Shown: positions 8,093 through 10,486 of the stretch, one piece after another
Numbering within the stretch: position 1 is the stretch's first letter
Layout of the letters: each line of letters starts with the position of its first letter
The notes under the pieces: model-generated
Told to the model about the DNA's origin: nothing
The model's database searches: none
The model's input: only the letters and a program-made list of their open reading frames with translations
Assembly: GCA_013054445.1 (NCBI GenBank)
Contig: JAAMPI010001790.1
Coordinates: 1 to 10,486 of the forward strand
From: Cudoniella acicularis
Taxonomy: Eukaryota > Ascomycota > Leotiomycetes > Helotiales > Helotiaceae
Direction of reading: 5' to 3'
Length of the DNA stretch: 10,486 nt
Made by a program: the position numbers and the translations under genes

Positions 8093-8460
8093 ATGTTGCT
8101 ATTTTCGTAAAAATATGCAGTAGTCTTCGTTAGAATTATAGCGATTATTGAATAGTGAGTCGCAGGGAAATCAAAACTTAGGTTAAAGTTGTAATGGAGT
8201 TAAATGAGAAATTCAATACTTTTACCATTTTCCATTGAAAGCTGAAATGCCAAAACTGCTCTCCTTCACTTTTTGGCCCGTCACCGGAAAAAAAGCAGAG
8301 TAAACACTTAAAATTATTTAAATAACCACCAACTCAAATAAAGATACAAATACTTATTATCATTGCAAGTTGACGCCAATAAAATTACTGTCTTGCTGAT
8401 AGTTGATTATGGGACTATAATAGTTATTTGTTGAAGTGTTCCATGCGAATTTATCGTCCG

Positions 8461-8492
8461 CCTGAGAGATAACTAACACACTGAATCTCAGG
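8461..8492. repeat. Hairpin-forming inverted repeat, 7-bp arms
   Basis: CCTGAGA at 8461-8467 is the exact reverse complement of TCTCAGG at 8486-8492, with an 18-nt loop. It abuts the left arm of the larger inverted repeat starting at 8496. Confidence 0.45.
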
Positions 8493-8495
8493 CTC

Positions 8496-8572
8496 CGCTC
8501 GCTAAATCACAGCGCACGAATGCCCACAGATTCCGATTTTTCAGCGCACAGGTGCCTGTATTTTAGCGAGCG
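8496..8572. repeat. Inverted-repeat element with perfect 11-bp ends (MITE-like?)
   Basis: CGCTCGCTAAA at 8496-8506 is the exact reverse complement of TTTAGCGAGCG at 8562-8572, making a 77-bp unit that is GC-richer than its surroundings. Inside, AGCGCAC occurs twice (about 8511 and 8543) and CAGGTGCCTG is a small palindrome (about 8549-8558). A GTGCGC just outside (about 8600) can pair with the inner GCGCAC. The terminal 11-mer occurs again at 9315-9325. No transposase is present. A miniature non-autonomous transposon is one reading; a transcribed hairpin is another. Confidence 0.45.
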
Positions 8573-8749
8573 ACTCGCAAGACCACTAAATTTTTGTAGT
8601 GCGCAACAAAATTACAAACTTAACCCAGCCCAAATCAATTTTCATCAAAAAATTGCTCTCACATTGATAAATAAATAAAAGGTTCTATCAACTCAACTAA
8701 AAATTGCAAGAGGATGCGCAAGCAGGAAAAGAAAAAAGAAAGATTCAAT

Positions 8750-8753
8750 AAAA
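8750..8753 (-). terminator. T4 run, likely RNA polymerase III terminator of the tRNA gene
   Basis: On the minus strand TTTT begins 8 nt after the discriminator base. A T6 run (8732-8737) further on would serve as backup. Confidence 0.6.
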
Positions 8754-8761
8754 TTTTAATT

Positions 8762-8909
8762 TACCAGGTATCAGGATCGAACTGATGATCTTCTGTGCTC
8801 TAGCGAGCTACATCATCTCTATGCATACAGGCACAGCCGCTACTGATCCTATATACTAGAGAGATGGAGAGCATGTGAAACAGACATCTTACCACTAGAC
8901 CAACCCGGT
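8762..8909 (-). tRNA. tRNA-Val (anticodon CAC) with 76-nt intron
   Basis: Read on the minus strand, ACCGGGT (8909-8903) pairs with ACCTGGT (8769-8763) as the acceptor stem with one G.U; the discriminator is A8762. The D arm is GTCT/AGAT around AGTGGTA, containing the A box (TGGTCTAGTGG). The anticodon stem is TCTGT (8884-8880) with ACAGA (8796-8792), and the loop reads TTCACA then C38, giving anticodon CAC at 8877-8875 after U33. The variable loop is AGATC. The T stem is ATCAG/CTGAT with loop TTCGATC (B box). U8, A14, G15 with C48, G18G19, A21, T54T55C56 and A58 are all in place. The intron, 8873-8798, sits after position 37 as in nuclear tRNAs. It can extend the helix by GCTCT/AGAGC and fold an internal CATCTCT/AGAGATG stem. 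The mature RNA is 72 nt before CCA addition, which is not encoded. The A1-U72 end pair and weak T stem are slightly unusual. Confidence 0.88.
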
Positions 8910-10486
8910 TGTTTTTGTTGTGAAAGTTTTTGCTTACTTGAATATTTAAATGTGGATGTGGATTTGCGAAGGCGGTAAGGTGAAGAAGTCGTTTGACGAG
9001 AAGTGAGTTTTGAGAGGACCGTGGATGCGTTTTAAACCTGAGAACTAGCGTTAATGGTGAAGCGAGAGAGATTTTCGCCATCATATAACGACTCTCTGTT
9101 CTTGAGTTTATCTATCTACGTCTTCCTCTTCGTCCTTTCTTTTCACACGCACCAATAGAGCTATTTCACACTCAACTTCATAACAAAAAGGATGTAACTT
9201 GAATCATCAAGGCTGCTTGCAAATGATAGAATAGAAAATTCTCCCGATATTATTCAACGAGTTCAAGGTAGTCCTGTTGAAAGGCTTATCAAGCAGGGAA
9301 GAGGCGGTTTTGGATTTAGCGAGCGGTTGATTGGTATATTAAAGATTTGGAGTGTTTCCTTCAAGCTGCCAAAAAAAATCAAAATGCTCTCCAAGAAAAG
9401 GCAAACTAGGAGATTAGGGAGTTTTAAAACAGACAATTCAACTAAGATATTGGAAAGAAAGCTAAAATGAAAACCGAAACAGCAATCAACGCGCCAACAA
9501 GAGCCGCATATTCATATCACTCTCGTGTCTCTCCCTCCCCCTCCCCCATCCAACATAAGTCTTTCTCAATATAATTATTTTGACAAGGTAAGGAGTGTTC
9601 GTTCCCAATTGCGAGCGTTATGATCCGAGATGAAGTTTTCGTAGCATATGTGAAATGATGAACCTCCTGCTAATTTAACCAGCCAGCCCGGCATTTACCA
9701 TTTCCAAATAGTTCTTCAATCTCGACAGAACAGAGAAGAAATAGGCTTCAAATTTCTCATCCCTTCGTGTTCGTTAACAAGCTAGTTAGAGCCCTAAGAA
9801 CACGGTTAAAAGCACTTTGATTGACTTAGTCATACAACTATAAGCTTCTTATAAGAGTCGATATGTTTAAACATTGCACCTTAGCTTTGAAATCAATTAA
9901 ATTTTAAAGTATTTTCGTGAAAAATTACGTCATTAACCAACTTGCAGGAATGGCTCAAGAATACTTTTCTGCCAGAATTGATTTTATACATTAAGAACCT
10001 TGGTTGTTGTAAATTCGAATACTTTGGAGGTAACATATTTTTGGACTACCTACAAACCCCTGTGCAAGAGGAGTAAAGAACATCACTGCCATGTTTCAAC
10101 ACCATCAAGTCGAAAATAGTACAATTTTGGGTAAACAAGAGTCTTAATGAGCTTCGCAAATAGAGCAGATGGAAAATAGCAAGCTCCCCAATGACAATTT
10201 TGTGACAGTAATTCGGAGAATTCACATTGTAGATGCGGTAAACTATTTTGGTGAGGGTTTTTTTTTTATTGTCGCAGCTAGACGTTCTTTGCCTTTCAAT
10301 TACGAGGTCAGATGATAGATGGCTTGGCTCCACCAAGAGCAACTACTATCCTCCCCCCGGTTAGATGTTATTTTGCCACTTTGTTGCCACTTTTGCGAGA
10401 CTCCTCTTCACTCTACTTATAATTCCACTACAACTCTCACCGCCTCCTAATTTGGCAGCTTCCAAGGCCAATCTTCTTGTTCATTC
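8910..10486. other. Long intergenic region at the right edge
   Basis: No supported gene. Frames at 8800-9084 (-) and 10046-10342 (-) are not recognisable; the first overlaps the tRNA gene. Notable sequence features are a third copy of TTTAGCGAGCG at 9315-9325, a C/T-rich tract at about 9520-9550 and a T-run at about 10258-10267. A C/T-rich stretch from about 10380 to the end resembles a fungal promoter or 5' leader of a plus-strand gene starting beyond the window. Confidence 0.5.

Larger units (their letters stand above)
8093..8749. other. AT-rich spacer with inverted repeats
   Basis: No open frame of note. Most of it is AT-rich, but a GC-richer island at about 8461-8605 carries the nested dyads listed separately. 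The right end serves as the downstream flank of the minus-strand tRNA gene. Confidence 0.55.

Noticed and set aside
8800..9084. 94-codon minus-strand frame
   Set aside because: It overlaps the tRNA gene and its promoter elements and has no recognisable domain.
10046..10342. 98-codon minus-strand frame at the right edge
   Set aside because: The translation is unremarkable, there is no conserved motif, and it crosses a homopolymer run; treated as chance.

Overview
The window looks like nuclear DNA of a filamentous ascomycete (Pezizomycotina). The protein families and gene style fit a Leotiomycete such as Botrytis or Sclerotinia, but that placement is inference. The supporting signs are short introns (47-108 nt) with GTAAGT- or GTATGA-like donors, CTAAC/CTAAT branch sites and AG acceptors, genes on both strands, long AT-rich spacers, and a nuclear-type tRNA gene with an intron after position 37.

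Layout. Positions 2-1068 (+) hold the 3' two thirds or more of a GT15 alpha-1,2-mannosyltransferase (Kre2/Mnt1/Ktr family) in three exons. Positions 1069-2218 hold no recognisable gene. From 2219 to 3567 there are six diverged copies of a roughly 90-110 bp repeat, all in one orientation. They form a group of four (2219-2715) and a group of two (3319-3567). Between the groups lies the most unusual part of the window: a TATA-preceded, T-run-terminated stretch (about 2931-3216) with a 20-bp stem containing two G.U wobbles, a second 8-bp hairpin and smaller ones. It looks like an RNA gene of a kind I cannot name.

Positions 4089-5676 (-) encode a complete three-exon MFS sugar transporter of the FucP/FHS type, 476 residues when spliced. 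Positions 6639-7548 (+) encode the C-terminal part of a fungal protein-kinase-like protein in three exons, with altered HRD and DFG motifs and no visible N-lobe. It may be a pseudokinase, a decayed gene, or a gene whose first exons I could not find. A weak hydrophobic small ORF follows at 7877-8092.

The right third (8093-10486) is AT-rich. It carries an inverted-repeat element (8496-8572), a tRNA-Val(CAC) gene on the minus strand with a 76-nt intron (8762-8909), and otherwise no gene I can support. A pyrimidine-rich stretch at the right edge could be the promoter or leader of a gene beyond the window.

The genes do not form an obvious pathway or cluster. A Golgi glycosyltransferase, a plasma-membrane sugar permease, a kinase-like protein and RNA genes appear to be independent neighbours.
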